From the NCBI GenBank assembly GCA_027306995.1, contig DAHUXS010000003.1, positions 247,877 to 311,876 on the forward strand: a stretch of DNA of 64,000 nucleotides, given 5' to 3'. A program made the translations under genes and the position numbers. This document shows positions 1 through 15,302 of the stretch, one piece after another. Position 1 is the first letter of the stretch, and every line of letters starts with the position of its first letter. The notes under the pieces are model-generated. The model worked only from the letters and a program-made list of their open reading frames with translations, ran no database searches and was not told where the DNA came from. This DNA comes from Lysobacter sp. (GTDB lineage: Bacteria > Pseudomonadota > Gammaproteobacteria > Xanthomonadales > Xanthomonadaceae).

Positions 1-111
1 GCCGTAAACGACCTTGACCGGCGCCGTGACCACCGAAGTGAGGCAGCCCTGCAGGCTCATCGCCATCAGCGTGATCGCCAGGATCATCAGTGTGCGTTGG
101 ATGTTCTTCAT
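1..111 (-). CDS. Small lipoprotein, N-terminal fragment
   Basis: The leftward frame begins with ATG at 111 and runs off the window edge, so only 37 residues are visible. They form a classic lipoprotein signal: MKN, then a hydrophobic stretch, then the lipobox LQGC with the Cys at about residue 23. The residues after the Cys (LTSVVTAPVKVV) resemble the short Val/Pro-rich lipoproteins of many gammaproteobacteria. It should be lipidated and membrane-anchored; no function can be given. The start is supported by the position of the signal peptide. Confidence 0.6.
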   Translation of the reverse strand, partial: MKNIQRTLMILAITLMAMSLQGCLTSVVTAPVKVVYG

Positions 112-301
112 GGTCTTGATGATACGTGCTCCTTGCGAATGAACCTGCCACGCACCTGAACAAGATGTCATCGCAGCATGAACGGATCGCCTCGCGGTTC
201 AGTGGAGGTTGCGCGCGTCGAAGCACTGTGCGGGTGCTGCCGCTGGCAGTGGTCCAACTTCTTTTCTCCCCTCCCGAACAGAAGAAACCGAGGTGAATCC
301 A

Positions 302-817
302 ATGAATGCGAACAAGATCCGGATTGCGACGATTGCAGTGGGCGCCGTGTTGATGGCGCCGGCGGCATTTGCACAGGTCAGCGTGGGCGGCGCGGTACGC
401 GGTGGCGTGCAAGCCGGCCCGGTCGGTGCCGGCGTCGGTGCACAAGGTGGCGCTTCCGCCAACGGGGTCGCCAATGGAATTGGCCATGCCGTCGGTGGTG
501 CCGGCCAGGCTGCAGGACAGACCGTAAGCGGCGTGGTGCATGGCGTGCACGACACGGCGCAGGGCGCGGTGAACACGGCGGGCCAGGCTGCGAACCAGGT
601 GGGCGCCGCGGCGTCCGGGACTGCTTCCGGCGCGGCGCAGGCCGTGCAGTCGACCGATACTTCGGCGTCGGGCGGTGCGAAGGTCGATGCCGGCCTCGGC
701 AATGGCGGTGTCAATGCCAGTGCCGAGGGCAAGGGCGAGGCCAAGGTGAAGGCGAACGGTCGTCATCGCGGCCACCACGCCCATCCGGCACAGGCTCAAA
801 GCTCGAAGACGCAGTAA
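302..817 (+). CDS. Exported Ala/Gly-rich protein with a basic His-containing tail
   Basis: 171 residues of no recognised family. Residues 1 to about 23 are a Sec signal peptide ending in AFA before QVSVGG. The mature part is very rich in Ala, Gly, Val and Gln, and its middle (about residues 60-115) has spaced pieces such as AGQAAGQTV, AQGAVNTAGQ and SGAAQAV that could form amphipathic helices like those of LEA-type or apolipoprotein-like repeats. The C-terminus turns basic with Lys, Arg and several His. The start at 302 is chosen because a GAGGTG ribosome site lies just upstream and the signal peptide starts there. It stands alone and is followed by a strong terminator, so it is probably monocistronic. 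A periplasmic or surface role is inferred only from the signal peptide. Confidence 0.7.
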   Translation: MNANKIRIATIAVGAVLMAPAAFAQVSVGGAVRGGVQAGPVGAGVGAQGGASANGVANGIGHAVGGAGQAAGQTVSGVVHGVHDTAQGAVNTAGQAANQVGAAASGTASGAAQAVQSTDTSASGGAKVDAGLGNGGVNASAEGKGEAKVKANGRHRGHHAHPAQAQSSKTQ

Positions 818-864
818 CCAGGCGCAACGAACCGGCCACGGCGCAGTGGCCGGGTCCTGCCGCG

Positions 865-892
865 AGGCCCCGCTTCGGCGGGGCTTCGTTTT
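865..892 (+). terminator. Rho-independent terminator
   Basis: A perfect 7-bp GC stem (GCCCCGC and GCGGGGC) closes a TTCG tetraloop and is followed by a short T-rich run. It ends the transcript of the Ala/Gly-rich protein and separates it from pyrG. Confidence 0.8.
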
Positions 893-912
893 GCAGGGTA
901 TCCGCCTCGTGA

Positions 913-3485
<2,573 letters not shown>

Positions 3486-3495
3486 TTCCTATTGA

Positions 3496-4818
<1,323 letters not shown>

Positions 4819-4820
4819 GG

Positions 4821-5177
4821 ATGAACGACCGCCGCGCCGTCTTCATCGCAGTGGTGCTGTTGCTGGGCCTGTTGGCCTGGCTGCAGTACCGCTGGTGGTT
4901 CGGGCGCGGTGGACATCGCGACGTGGTCGTGCTCGAGCATCGCGTCGAGGCGCAGGTCAGCGACAACGCCACTCGCCAGCAGCGCAACGATGCGCTGGCC
5001 GCGGAAGTGCACGACCTCAAGGATCCGGCATCGGGTGGCGCCGCGATCGAAGAACGCGCGCGCAACGAACTCGGCATGGTCAAGCCGGGTGAAACCTTCT
5101 ATCGCGTGGTGAACGACCCCAACGCCGCGCAGGCAAAGAAACAGGACCAGGCAAAACAACCACAAGGCCAGCAATGA
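4821..5177 (+). CDS. ftsB: Cell division protein FtsB
   Basis: 118 residues, a little longer than the E. coli protein (103). A short cytoplasmic start (MNDRR) is followed by one transmembrane helix (about residues 6-22), then a periplasmic coiled-coil-like stretch with DNATRQQRNDALAAEVHDL and the family motif EERARNELGMVKPGETFYRV. It forms the FtsQLB complex that controls septal peptidoglycan synthesis. The C-terminus has an extra Gln/Lys-rich tail. The gene starts 2 bases after the eno stop and overlaps ispD by ATGA, a standard arrangement. Confidence 0.93.
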   Translation: MNDRRAVFIAVVLLLGLLAWLQYRWWFGRGGHRDVVVLEHRVEAQVSDNATRQQRNDALAAEVHDLKDPASGGAAIEERARNELGMVKPGETFYRVVNDPNAAQAKKQDQAKQPQGQQ

Positions 5178-5875
5178 ACATGGAGCGTCATTGGTGCGTG
5201 GTGCCCGCTGCGGGTACCGGACAGCGTTTCGGCGGTGTCGTGCCGAAGCAGTATCTTGAAGTCGGTGGCCGCAGCATCCTGCGTCATACGCTGGATGTTT
5301 TGCTTGGCCATCCGCTGATCGCCGGCGTGGTGGTAGTGCTCGCCGCCGGCGATCCGCACTGGCCGGGGGCCAACGATGCGCAGGGCAAGCCGATTCTCAC
5401 GGCGATCGGCGGCGACAGTCGCGCGGCGTCGGTGCTATCCGGGCTTGAGCGTTTGCCCGCCGATGTCGGCGCGGATGATCTGGTGCTGGTCCACGATGCG
5501 GCACGTCCCAATCTCGGGCCGTCCGATCTCGACGTGCTGATCGCGGCGGTGCGCGCTCATCCGCGACAGGGCGGCATCCTCGGCGCACCGGTGCGCGACA
5601 CCCTGAAGCGCGCGGGCGAAGGGCGTTCGATCGCCGCGACCGAACCGCGCGAAGGCCTGTGGCGCGCGTTCACCCCGCAGATGTTCGCGCGTGGCGCGTT
5701 GTCGACGGCATTGCGCGCGGTGCGCGATGCGGGCGAGGCGATTACCGACGAGGCCATGGCGATGGAAATGCAGGGCGTGCATCCGTTGCTGGTCGAGGGA
5801 CGCGAGGACAACCTCAAGATCACCACGCCGGCCGATCTCGCACGCTTCGAATTCCTGCTGGGGCGACGCGGATGA
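5174..5875 (+). CDS. ispD: 2-C-methyl-D-erythritol 4-phosphate cytidylyltransferase
   Basis: 233 residues, full length. It makes CDP-methylerythritol from MEP and CTP, third step of the non-mevalonate isoprenoid pathway. The nucleotide-binding [11 protein letters not shown] motif at the N-terminus, VHDAARP in the middle and the final [10 protein letters not shown] region match the family. It overlaps ftsB and ispF by four bases on each side, so the trio is translated as a coupled unit. Confidence 0.96.
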   Translation: MNMERHWCVVPAAGTGQRFGGVVPKQYLEVGGRSILRHTLDVLLGHPLIAGVVVVLAAGDPHWPGANDAQGKPILTAIGGDSRAASVLSGLERLPADVGADDLVLVHDAARPNLGPSDLDVLIAAVRAHPRQGGILGAPVRDTLKRAGEGRSIAATEPREGLWRAFTPQMFARGALSTALRAVRDAGEAITDEAMAMEMQGVHPLLVEGREDNLKITTPADLARFEFLLGRRG

Positions 5876-6351
5876 GCATTCGCATCGGCCACGGTTTCGA
5901 TGTCCACGCTTTCGGCGACGGCGACCACGTGATGCTCGGTGGCGTGCGGGTTCCTCACGTGCGTGGTGTCGTCGCGCACAGCGATGGCGACGTGGTGTTG
6001 CACGCCTTGTGCGATGCCATCCTCGGTGCGCTGGCGCTGGGCGACATCGGCAGGCACTTCCCGCCGTCGGATGCGCGCTGGAAGGACGCCGACAGCCTGC
6101 GTTTCCTCAAAGCCTGCATTGCCATGGCCGGCGAACGTGGCTGGAAGCTCGGCAATGCCGACATCACCGTGCTGTGCGAGCGCCCGAAGGTCGGGCCGCA
6201 TGCGCAGGCGATGCGCGAAACCGTCGCCGCGGCGTGCAAGGTCGATGTCGACGCGATCAGCATCAAGGCCACCACCACCGAGAAATTGGGGTTCACCGGT
6301 CGCGAGGAAGGCATCGCGGCGGAAGCGGTGTGCCTGCTGGTGCGGGAATGA
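5872..6351 (+). CDS. ispF: 2-C-methyl-D-erythritol 2,4-cyclodiphosphate synthase
   Basis: 159 residues, full length. It cyclises CDP-methylerythritol 2-phosphate, fifth step of the MEP pathway. The metal-binding GHGFDVHAF near residue 6 and [11 protein letters not shown] are present, as are the [16 protein letters not shown] substrate and trimer-interface motifs near the C-terminus. It starts inside the ispD stop and its own stop overlaps truD. Confidence 0.97.
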   Translation: MSIRIGHGFDVHAFGDGDHVMLGGVRVPHVRGVVAHSDGDVVLHALCDAILGALALGDIGRHFPPSDARWKDADSLRFLKACIAMAGERGWKLGNADITVLCERPKVGPHAQAMRETVAAACKVDVDAISIKATTTEKLGFTGREEGIAAEAVCLLVRE

Positions 6352-7376
6352 CGGAACTGCTGCGCGCGCACGGCGAGTCCGTGCTGTCGGCGCGCACGCG
6401 CATCACCCCTGAAGATTTTCGCGTCGACGAGATCGATGCCTTCGCCGCCAGTGGCGAGGGCGAACACCTGCTGCTGACCATCGAAAAACGCGGTCTCACC
6501 ACTGCCGAAGCGGTACGGCGAGTCGCAGCATGGGCGGGCGTGCCGGAATCGGCGATCGGCCACGCCGGCCTGAAGGATCGCCATGCGGTGACGCGGCAAC
6601 GCCTGAGCGTATGGCTGCCGGGGCGTGAGGATCCCGATCCATCGACGCTGGACAGCGAAGCGCTGCGCGTGATCGAAGCGCATCGCCATTCGCGCAAATT
6701 GCCGCGTGGAGCCTTGGCCGGAAACCGTTTCCGCCTGGTATTGCGTGAAGTCGTCGGCGATCGCGCCGCGGTCGAGCAACGCCTGGGCGCGATCGTTGCG
6801 CAAGGCGTCCCCAACTATTTCGGCGAACAGCGCTTCGGTCGCTCCGGCGACAATGTCGCGCAAGCGCTGGCGATGTTCGCGGGGCGACGGGTGAAGCGCG
6901 AGGAGCGTTCGATGCTGTTGTCGGCGGCGCGCTCGGAACTGTTCAACTGCGTGCTGGCGCAGCGCGTGCATGACGGCAACTGGAATGCCGCGCTGGAAGG
7001 CGATGTCTTCATGCTCGCCGGCAGCCATAGCGTGTTCGGGCCGGAACCGCTGGACGACCGCATTCGCGAACGTGTCGCCACGTTCGACATCGACCCAACC
7101 GGGCCGATGTGGGGTCGCGGCACCTTGCGCACCAGCGAAGCGGTGCTCGCACTGGAAACCGAAGCCGTGGCTGGTAGCGATGCCCAGGCCCTGCGCGATG
7201 GCCTCGAGCGCGCCGGGATGAAGCAGGAACGTCGCGCCCTGCGCCTGCGGGCGACAAATTTGCAATGGCAGTGGCTCGAAGACGGCGCGCTTGAAGTCGC
7301 CTTCGAATTGCCGTCGGGCAGTTATGCCACCTCGGTGCTGGCCGAACTCGGCAACGTCTCCGACGCGATGCGTTGA
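6348..7376 (+). CDS. truD: tRNA pseudouridine(13) synthase
   Basis: 342 residues, full length. It isomerises U13 of certain tRNAs. The catalytic aspartate lies in the conserved [14 protein letters not shown] segment near residue 74, and the [10 protein letters not shown] motif of the TruD insertion domain is present. It overlaps ispF by ATGA and ends 4 bases before the convergent Smr-domain gene. Confidence 0.96.
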   Translation: MTELLRAHGESVLSARTRITPEDFRVDEIDAFAASGEGEHLLLTIEKRGLTTAEAVRRVAAWAGVPESAIGHAGLKDRHAVTRQRLSVWLPGREDPDPSTLDSEALRVIEAHRHSRKLPRGALAGNRFRLVLREVVGDRAAVEQRLGAIVAQGVPNYFGEQRFGRSGDNVAQALAMFAGRRVKREERSMLLSAARSELFNCVLAQRVHDGNWNAALEGDVFMLAGSHSVFGPEPLDDRIRERVATFDIDPTGPMWGRGTLRTSEAVLALETEAVAGSDAQALRDGLERAGMKQERRALRLRATNLQWQWLEDGALEVAFELPSGSYATSVLAELGNVSDAMR

Positions 7377-7380
7377 TGCA

Positions 7381-7905
7381 TCAACGGTGCTTCAACAGCA
7401 CCAACACCGCACCGGTACCGCCTTGCGCGGGCGGAGCAGAGTGGAAGGCGAGGACGTCGGCGCGCTGGCGCAACATGCGGTCGACCAGGTTCTTGATCAC
7501 CGGAAGACCTTCGGAGTTGCGGCCCTTGCCGTGGATGATGCGCGCGCAGCCGGTGCCGGCGGCAATGGCGTCGCGCAGGAATTCGCGCAGCAGCGATTCG
7601 GCCACCGCGACGGTGAGGCCGTGGAGATCGAGCTCATCGCGCGCGGCGTATTCGCCATTCTTCAGGCGCGCGAGCACGCGCGGTGGCACTTCGTCGCGGC
7701 GATAGCTGGAGACGTCGCCGGGGTCGAGCAAGGGATCGTGCATGGCGTGGCGGAATTCCGACCAGGCCGCGCGTTCGTCGGCCTCGCGCATGCCGGCCCG
7801 CGCTGGTGGCGCCGGCTTGCGGGGCGCTTCCGGCTTCGCGGCGATCTGCCGCACCGGGCCGATCGCGGATCGGAACAGCTCGGAATCGTCGTCTGGTTCG
7901 GCCAT
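7381..7905 (-). CDS. Smr-domain protein (SmrA/SmrB type)
   Basis: 174 residues. The first 80 residues are charged and probably flexible; the second half is a Smr domain with ELDLHGLTV and the HGKGRNSEGLPVIKN motif. Smr domains act as DNA-nicking or RNA-cleaving modules; the SmrB subgroup cuts mRNA at collided ribosomes, but the residues seen here do not decide which role applies. The start ATG 7905 is the first that leaves an ordinary N-terminus; the Shine-Dalgarno sequence is weak. It lies antisense between truD and surE, interrupting an otherwise rightward cluster. Confidence 0.85.
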   Translation of the reverse strand: MAEPDDDSELFRSAIGPVRQIAAKPEAPRKPAPPARAGMREADERAAWSEFRHAMHDPLLDPGDVSSYRRDEVPPRVLARLKNGEYAARDELDLHGLTVAVAESLLREFLRDAIAAGTGCARIIHGKGRNSEGLPVIKNLVDRMLRQRADVLAFHSAPPAQGGTGAVLVLLKHR

Positions 7906-7980
7906 GCCACAAGAGTACGGCAGAGTCGGGCGAAGATTCGTGGATGATTCGTTATCATGGCGCTTTAGAACGGAAGACGC

Positions 7981-8757
7981 ATGCGGATCCTGGTCAGCAA
8001 CGACGATGGTGTGGACGCGCCGGGCATCGCAGCCCTGGCGGCGGCGTTGCGCGGGGCCGGGCACGAGGTGATGGTGGTGGCGCCCGATCGCGACCGCAGC
8101 GGCGCCAGCAATTCGCTGACCCTGGACATGCCGATCCGCGTCGTCCAGCTGGATGAGCGCACCTGGCGCGTGCATGGCACGCCGACCGATTGCGTGCATC
8201 TCGCCCTCACCGGGATGTTCGCCGGCCAGCGCGAGCCCGACATCGTCGTGTCCGGCATCAACAATGCCGCCAATCTCGGCGACGACGTCATCTATTCCGG
8301 CACCGTTTCCGCGGCGATGGAAGGACGCTTCCTCGGCTTGCCGGCGGTCGCGGTGTCCTGCGTCGCCCGCGATCACGCGCCGAAGCATTTCGACACCGCC
8401 GCACGCGCCGCGGTGGAGATCGTCGCGCGGCTCGCGCACGATCCATTGCCGGCCGACACTATCCTCAACGTCAACGTGCCCGACCTGCCGTGGTCGGAAT
8501 TGCGTGGCTTCGAGGCGACGCGCCTCGGCAATCGTCATCGCGCCGAAAGCTGCATCCCCGCGCATGATCCGCGCGGACGCGAGTTCTGGTGGATCGGGCC
8601 CGCCGGCAGCGAACAGGACGCCGGCCCCGGCACCGATTTCGACGCCATCCATCGCGGCGCGGCGTCGATCACACCGATCCATGTCGATCTCACCCGTTAC
8701 AGCGCGCTCGAACAGGTTGCGCAGTGGGTGACCGGACTGGAGCAACCGGCGGCATGA
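7981..8757 (+). CDS. surE: 5'/3'-nucleotidase SurE
   Basis: 258 residues, full length. A stationary-phase survival nucleoside monophosphate phosphatase. The start [16 protein letters not shown] holds the paired metal-binding aspartates, [14 protein letters not shown] provides the phosphate site, and [19 protein letters not shown] is the family signature. A TATCAT box at 7953-7958 could be its -10, without a good -35. It overlaps pcm by ATGA. Confidence 0.97.
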   Translation: MRILVSNDDGVDAPGIAALAAALRGAGHEVMVVAPDRDRSGASNSLTLDMPIRVVQLDERTWRVHGTPTDCVHLALTGMFAGQREPDIVVSGINNAANLGDDVIYSGTVSAAMEGRFLGLPAVAVSCVARDHAPKHFDTAARAAVEIVARLAHDPLPADTILNVNVPDLPWSELRGFEATRLGNRHRAESCIPAHDPRGREFWWIGPAGSEQDAGPGTDFDAIHRGAASITPIHVDLTRYSALEQVAQWVTGLEQPAA

Positions 8758-9428
8758 TCGCGCGACTGCGCCTCGATCCTGGTACCGCCGGCATCGGCAT
8801 GACCTCGCAACGCGTGCGCGATCGCCTGATCGAGCGCTTGCGCGAGCAGGGCATCCGCAACGAACAGGTACTGGCCGCGATCCGCAACGTGCCGCGTCAT
8901 GTCTTCATGGACGAAGCGCTGGCGCAACGCGCCTACGAGGACAGCGCGTTTCCGATCGGTCACGGTCAGACCATCTCGCAGCCGTGGGTGGTGGCGCGCA
9001 TGACCGAGCTGGTCCTCGACGCGCCGGTGCCGCCGCAGAAAGTGCTGGAGATCGGCACCGGTTCCGGTTACCAGGCCGCGATCCTCGCCTCGTTGGGAAT
9101 GCAGGTGCATACGGTCGAGCGCATCGGCGCGCTGTTGCGCGGTGCGCGCAAGGTGCTGCGCGGCCTCGGCTACAACGTGCGCAGCAAACACGACGACGGT
9201 CGCGCCGGTTGGGCCGAGCATGGTCCGTTCGACGCCATCGTGGTGACGGCTGGCGCGGCTGCGCTGGAGCCGGCCTTGCTGGATCAGCTCGCCGTCGGCG
9301 GAACCCTGGTCGCGCCGGTGGGGCAAACCCTGCTGCGCGTGCGTCGTGAAGAGGACGGTCAGTTGCGGCAGGAGATGCTGGAGCCCGTGGTATTCGTGCC
9401 GCTGCTGGCCGGAGTGATTGACGGATGA
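8754..9428 (+). CDS. pcm: Protein-L-isoaspartate O-methyltransferase
   Basis: 224 residues. It repairs isoaspartyl damage in proteins with S-adenosylmethionine. The SAM-binding [16 protein letters not shown] motif follows the [15 protein letters not shown] substrate-binding stretch, and TAGAAALEP and LVAPVG follow. The start overlaps the surE stop by four bases and the stop overlaps the next start the same way. surE-pcm-nlpD is a conserved stationary-phase cluster. Confidence 0.96.
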   Translation: MIARLRLDPGTAGIGMTSQRVRDRLIERLREQGIRNEQVLAAIRNVPRHVFMDEALAQRAYEDSAFPIGHGQTISQPWVVARMTELVLDAPVPPQKVLEIGTGSGYQAAILASLGMQVHTVERIGALLRGARKVLRGLGYNVRSKHDDGRAGWAEHGPFDAIVVTAGAAALEPALLDQLAVGGTLVAPVGQTLLRVRREEDGQLRQEMLEPVVFVPLLAGVIDG

Positions 9429-10045
9429 AGTTGAAATTGTTCGCACCGCTCTATGAGCGCGCGATTCGCTGGGCCGCCAGTCCGCATGCGCCTTGGCTGT
9501 TGTTCGTGCTGAGCATTGCCGAGGCGGTGTTCTTCCCGATCATGCCCGAAATCATGCTGGCGCCGATGATGCTGGCGCGGCCGCAGCGCGCATTCCGCTA
9601 TGCCGCGCTGAGCCTGGCGGGATCGATGATCGGTGCAGTGATCGGCTACTGGCTCGGACACCATGCGTGGGAACTGGTGAAGCCGCTGCTCGCGGAACTG
9701 CACATGGTCGACAAGATCGACGCCGGCATCGCCACCATCCACGCCAAGATGGCGGAATCCCCCTGGGGCGTGTTCTGGTTCCTGGTGTTGGGCGGTTTCA
9801 TGCCGATCCCGATGAAGGTCTTTACCTGGGCTTCGGGCATCGTCGGGGTGCCGTGGCTGCAATACCTGCTGGCGATGTTCGTCGGTCGTGGCAAGCGCGT
9901 GTTCCTGCTCGCGGCCGCCATTCGCATCGGTGGCGAACGCGCCGAACGCGCGCTGCATCGCTGGATCGAACCGATCGGCTGGATCGCGACGGCATTGCTG
10001 GCGATCCTGGTCGCCTATCTCTATTTCAAATCGCGAGGCGCCTGA
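9425..10045 (+). CDS. yqaA: YqaA-family membrane protein (DedA/SNARE-associated type)
   Basis: 206 residues with about four hydrophobic segments (near residues 23-45, 55-75, 115-140 and 185-202). The [19 protein letters not shown] stretch and the glycine-rich [20 protein letters not shown] motif are typical of YqaA proteins, relatives of the DedA family linked to lipid flipping. The exact substrate is unknown. It is coupled to pcm (ATGA) and to nlpD (TGATG). Confidence 0.85.
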   Translation: MKLKLFAPLYERAIRWAASPHAPWLLFVLSIAEAVFFPIMPEIMLAPMMLARPQRAFRYAALSLAGSMIGAVIGYWLGHHAWELVKPLLAELHMVDKIDAGIATIHAKMAESPWGVFWFLVLGGFMPIPMKVFTWASGIVGVPWLQYLLAMFVGRGKRVFLLAAAIRIGGERAERALHRWIEPIGWIATALLAILVAYLYFKSRGA

Positions 10046-10899
10046 TGACCAAGCCGCGGCTTTCCATGATGTCCACGCGCCTGCTGGCCGCTGCGGCCGC
10101 GACCGCGGCATTGGCTGCCTGCACCACCGCACGCGTGGTCGAATATCCCTCGAATCGCTCGCCGACGCCGGCACGCACGACGGGTTCGCCGATGCCGCCA
10201 GCATCGCAGGCATCGACCACAACGCAGAAAATCTCGACGCCGAAATACGGCGCGACCTACGAAGTGCAGAAGGGCGACACCGTCTATCACATCGCCACCA
10301 CCAACGGCATCACACCGCTGGACCTCGCGCTGTGGAACGACATCCCGCCGCCGTACACCATCCATCCCGGCCAGCGCGTGCGCCTGTATCCACGCAACGG
10401 CAAGGCGCCGCCACCGCCGCCGAGCACCACCGCCGTGGTTGTTCCTGCGCCGCGCCCGTCCGCGCCTTCGCCGTCGTCATCAACCCCGACGCCACCACCA
10501 GCGGTCACCACGCGTCCGACCGCCGGCAACCTGGCGTGGCGCTGGCCCGCCGACGGACAGGTCATCAGTACCTATCAGGCGGGTGAACCGACGCGACAGG
10601 GCCTCGACATCGCCGGCAGTGCCGGGCAGCCGGTGCGTGCCGCGTCCGATGGCGTGGTGGTGTATTCCGGCGCCGGACTGGTCGGTTACGGTGAACTGAT
10701 CATCATCAAGCACAACAACGAATGGCTGTCGGCTTACGGGCACAATCGCAAGCGCATGGTCACCGAGGGCCAGCGCGTGAGCGCCGGCCAGCAGATCGCC
10801 GAAATGGGGCGTACCGCCGCGCCGCGCGACATGCTGCATTTCGAGATCCGTTTCGACGGCAAGCCGGTCGATCCGCAGCTCTACCTGCCGAAGAAGTAA
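10045..10899 (+). CDS. nlpD: NlpD-like lipoprotein, LysM plus degenerate LytM domain
   Basis: 284 residues. A signal peptide ends in the lipobox LAAC (Cys26), followed by a Ser/Thr/Pro-rich linker, a LysM domain (about residues 70-115, beginning YEVQKGDTVYHIA) and a second proline-rich linker. The M23/LytM domain fills the C-terminus from about residue 160. The zinc ligands are missing: the usual HxxxD site reads RQGLD and the HxH site reads MLH. As in E. coli NlpD, it should be non-enzymatic and activate an amidase such as AmiC at the septum. The usual downstream neighbour rpoS is not present here. Confidence 0.92.
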   Translation: MTKPRLSMMSTRLLAAAAATAALAACTTARVVEYPSNRSPTPARTTGSPMPPASQASTTTQKISTPKYGATYEVQKGDTVYHIATTNGITPLDLALWNDIPPPYTIHPGQRVRLYPRNGKAPPPPPSTTAVVVPAPRPSAPSPSSSTPTPPPAVTTRPTAGNLAWRWPADGQVISTYQAGEPTRQGLDIAGSAGQPVRAASDGVVVYSGAGLVGYGELIIIKHNNEWLSAYGHNRKRMVTEGQRVSAGQQIAEMGRTAAPRDMLHFEIRFDGKPVDPQLYLPKK

Positions 10900-10900
10900 T

Positions 10901-11275
10901 TCAGCCGGGAAGCACGAAGGCCGCGACCACCTTGCGGCCTTCGCCGGCCAGCACGTTGTAGGTGCGTGCGCAGGCGGCGTTCGCCATCGGCTCCAGGCCG
11001 ATGCCACGCTGCAGCACCGCGGCCATGACGCGCGCCGGCGGAAACGCCTGGCGTTCGCCGGTGCCGAGCAGGATCACGTCGGGCTGGAGATCGAAGAGGG
11101 CGGCGAGTGCCGCGTCGTCCAACTCCGCCACGGTCGTGACCGGCCAATCGGTGACGAGCGCGTTCGGGGCGACGATGCAGCTGGAAGTCAGCGCAAGCGC
11201 GTTCACCAGCACGCGGCCGCCATCGGCGCCGCGCAACACGTATTCGAAATCGGGGCGTTCCTGGACGAGTTCCAT
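10901..11275 (-). CDS. Mth938-like domain protein (DUF498)
   Basis: 124 residues. The fold family includes archaeal Mth938 and mitochondrial NDUFAF3. The landmarks are APNALVTDWPV, a central DVILLGTGERQAFPP strand-loop, and the C-terminal ACARTYNVLAGEGRKVVAAF. The biochemical function is unknown. It is convergent with nlpD, whose stop lies one base away, and shares its strand with yhbY, 16 bases upstream; the two may be cotranscribed. Confidence 0.88.
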   Translation of the reverse strand: MELVQERPDFEYVLRGADGGRVLVNALALTSSCIVAPNALVTDWPVTTVAELDDAALAALFDLQPDVILLGTGERQAFPPARVMAAVLQRGIGLEPMANAACARTYNVLAGEGRKVVAAFVLPG

Positions 11276-11291
11276 CAGGAGCGAAGACCCG

Positions 11292-11597
11292 TCAGGCGCG
11301 CGGCAGGACGATCCGGCGCTTGTCCTGCGAGGGGCGATAGAGGATCGCCACGTGGCCGATCCGCTGTACCAGGGTGCTGTCGGTGCCGGCGACCAGTTCG
11401 GCGATCACCGCATCGCGCGCTTCGCGGTCTTCGCCGCCGACCTTCACCTTCACCAGTTCGTGCTGCTCCAGCCCGGCGGACAGTTCGGTCACGAAGGCCG
11501 GGGTCAGACCCTTCGCGCCCAGTTGCAGCAAGGGTTTCAGGTCATGGGCCTGGCCGCGCAGGAAACGGATCTGGGCGGGGGTGAGGGCGGGAGACAT
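11292..11597 (-). CDS. yhbY: CRM-domain ribosome assembly protein YhbY
   Basis: 101 residues, almost entirely one CRM RNA-binding domain: [32 protein letters not shown] start, the basic HELVKVKV strand and the C-terminal [12 protein letters not shown]. It binds pre-50S particles. The start at 11597 matches the normal length; longer in-frame starts would add unrelated residues. It is divergent from rlmE, another ribosome assembly gene, with 79 bases between the starts. Confidence 0.93.
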   Translation of the reverse strand: MSPALTPAQIRFLRGQAHDLKPLLQLGAKGLTPAFVTELSAGLEQHELVKVKVGGEDREARDAVIAELVAGTDSTLVQRIGHVAILYRPSQDKRRIVLPRA

Positions 11598-11676
11598 GCA
11601 GTCGCGAACGGTCTTGGAGGACCGACACGGTATCATGACGGCTGGACCGGCCCGGCCACTCAGCTCGACCTTCGAC

Positions 11677-12312
11677 ATGGCCACGCGCAGCAAAAGCAGC
11701 CAACGCTGGCTGAAAGAACATTTTTCCGATCCCTACGTCAAACGCGCGCAGGCCGAAGGGCTGCGTTCGCGCGCGGCGTTCAAGCTCGAGGAACTGGTCG
11801 AGCGCGACCGCCTGCTCAGGCCAGGCATGGTCGTGGTCGATCTCGGCGCGGCCCCGGGCGGCTGGTCGCAGTGGGCCCGCCAGGCCCTGGGCGACAGCGG
11901 CCGGGTGATCGCCACCGACATCCTCGACATGCCGGGACTGGCCGGGGTCGAGTTCCTTCATGGCGATTTCAGGGAAGACAGCGTCTTATCTCAACTGGTG
12001 ACCATGCTGAACGGTGCCGAGGTCGACCTTGTCCTGTCCGACATGGCCCCCAATATGAGTGGTGTGGATGCGGTGGACCAGGCGCGGGCCATGCATCTGG
12101 CGGAGCTGGCGATGGAATTCGCGGACGCCCACCTGCGGGTCGGCGGCGACTTCCTGATCAAGCTGTTCCAGGGCGTGGGCTTCGACGAGTACGTACGCGA
12201 TGTGCGCAAGCGTTACGACAAGGTGTCCATCCGCAAGCCGGCGGCCTCGCGTCGTCGTTCCAATGAAGTGTATGCCCTGGCGCAAGGACGGCGCGCGCAA
12301 GCCAGGGTGTAG
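11677..12312 (+). CDS. rlmE: 23S rRNA 2'-O-ribose methyltransferase (U2552)
   Basis: 211 residues, full length. It methylates U2552 in the A loop of 23S rRNA late in 50S assembly. The SAM site [13 protein letters not shown], the catalytic Lys in [10 protein letters not shown], the Asp in [10 protein letters not shown] and the Lys in LIKLFQG form the expected K-D-K-E arrangement. The rlmE-ftsH order is the same as in E. coli; ftsH starts 44 bases later. Confidence 0.97.
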   Translation: MATRSKSSQRWLKEHFSDPYVKRAQAEGLRSRAAFKLEELVERDRLLRPGMVVVDLGAAPGGWSQWARQALGDSGRVIATDILDMPGLAGVEFLHGDFREDSVLSQLVTMLNGAEVDLVLSDMAPNMSGVDAVDQARAMHLAELAMEFADAHLRVGGDFLIKLFQGVGFDEYVRDVRKRYDKVSIRKPAASRRRSNEVYALAQGRRAQARV

Positions 12313-12356
12313 AGTGCCAAAACGGCGCGGGTGACCGCGCGGAGAATCGGATCCGA

Positions 12357-14252
<1,896 letters not shown>

Positions 14253-14276
14253 TTCCGCGCATTGCCAGCAGATGAT

Positions 14277-14312
14277 CGAAAGGCCAGACTCGCGTCTGGC
14301 CTTTTCTTTTTT
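14277..14312 (+). terminator. Rho-independent terminator after ftsH
   Basis: A perfect 8-bp stem GGCCAGAC/GTCTGGCC (14282-14289 with 14294-14301) closes a TCGC loop and is followed by TTTTCTTTTTT. The As upstream can extend the stem. folP starts 11 bases later, so folP needs its own promoter or read-through. Confidence 0.9.
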
Positions 14313-14322
14313 GTCGACCGGA

Positions 14323-15222
14323 ATGTTCGATACCACGCCCCAGCTCGACTGCGCCGGACGCATCCTGAAACTCGATCGCGCGCGCGTGATGGGAATCGTC
14401 AACGTCACCCCCGATTCGTTTTCCGACGGCGGCCGCCATGACACCGCCGATGCGGCCATCGCGCACGGACTGAAACTGGCGGAAGAGGGCGCGGACATCC
14501 TCGATATCGGCGGCGAATCGACGCGTCCGGGCGCGGAGGATGTTGCGGTCGAAGAGGAGTTGCGACGCGTGATTCCGGTGATCGCGGCGCTGGCGAAACA
14601 GGTCGCGATCCCGATCAGCATCGATACCTCGAAACCGGAGGTGATGCGCGCCGCAGTCGCCGCCGGCGCCGGGATGATCAACGACGTTTATGCGCTGCGT
14701 CGTGAAGGCGCGCTCGATGCTGCGGCGGAACTCGGGGTGCCCGTGGTGTTGATGCACATGCTGGGCGAGCCGCGTTCGATGCAGGACGATCCGCGCTATG
14801 ACGACGTGGTCGCCGATGTCCATCGTTTCCTTGCCGAACGCATTTTCGTTGCGGAAATGGCGGGAATCTACAAGAAGAACATCGTCGTCGACGTCGGTTT
14901 CGGCTTCGGCAAGACGCTCGAGCACAACCTGCAATTGCTGGCGCAGTTGCAGCGCTTCACCGAACTCGGCGTGCCGGTGCTGACCGGCATCTCGCGCAAG
15001 AAAAGCATCGGCACCCTGACCGGGCGCGATGCTCCGGACGATCGCGTGGCCGGCTCGGTCGCCGCGCACCTGATCGCGGCGCAGCGCGGTGCCAGGATCG
15101 TCCGCGTCCACGACGTGGCCATGACCGTCGATGCCCTGAAGGTATGTGAAGCCGTCGCCGCAGTGCCCATGCCGCGTGCCGCGGCGCAGAAGCCGGAAAT
15201 CGTCTGGCCGGACGACGCCTGA
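14323..15222 (+). CDS. folP: Dihydropteroate synthase
   Basis: 299 residues. It joins p-aminobenzoate to dihydropterin pyrophosphate in folate synthesis and is the sulfonamide target. Signature segments are GIVNVTPDSFSDGG, IGGESTRPGAE, SIDTSKPEV, GFGFGKT and TGISRKKSIG. The start ATG 14323 lies immediately behind the ftsH terminator; the Shine-Dalgarno sequence is weak. The ftsH-folP order matches that of E. coli, where glmM follows, but glmM is not here. Confidence 0.96.
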   Translation: MFDTTPQLDCAGRILKLDRARVMGIVNVTPDSFSDGGRHDTADAAIAHGLKLAEEGADILDIGGESTRPGAEDVAVEEELRRVIPVIAALAKQVAIPISIDTSKPEVMRAAVAAGAGMINDVYALRREGALDAAAELGVPVVLMHMLGEPRSMQDDPRYDDVVADVHRFLAERIFVAEMAGIYKKNIVVDVGFGFGKTLEHNLQLLAQLQRFTELGVPVLTGISRKKSIGTLTGRDAPDDRVAGSVAAHLIAAQRGARIVRVHDVAMTVDALKVCEAVAAVPMPRAAAQKPEIVWPDDA

Positions 15223-15302
15223 TCCCGGGTTCCTGACCCGCTTGTCGGGGCTTTAACAAAAGCGTAACGTCGGGTGTTGGCACTTGGGGAACCGCTGTTT
15301 CG

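Noticed and set aside
14282..14312. ftsH-folP hairpin as a riboswitch for folP
   Set aside because: It is a simple 8-bp stem with a T-run; there is no aptamer-like conserved core.
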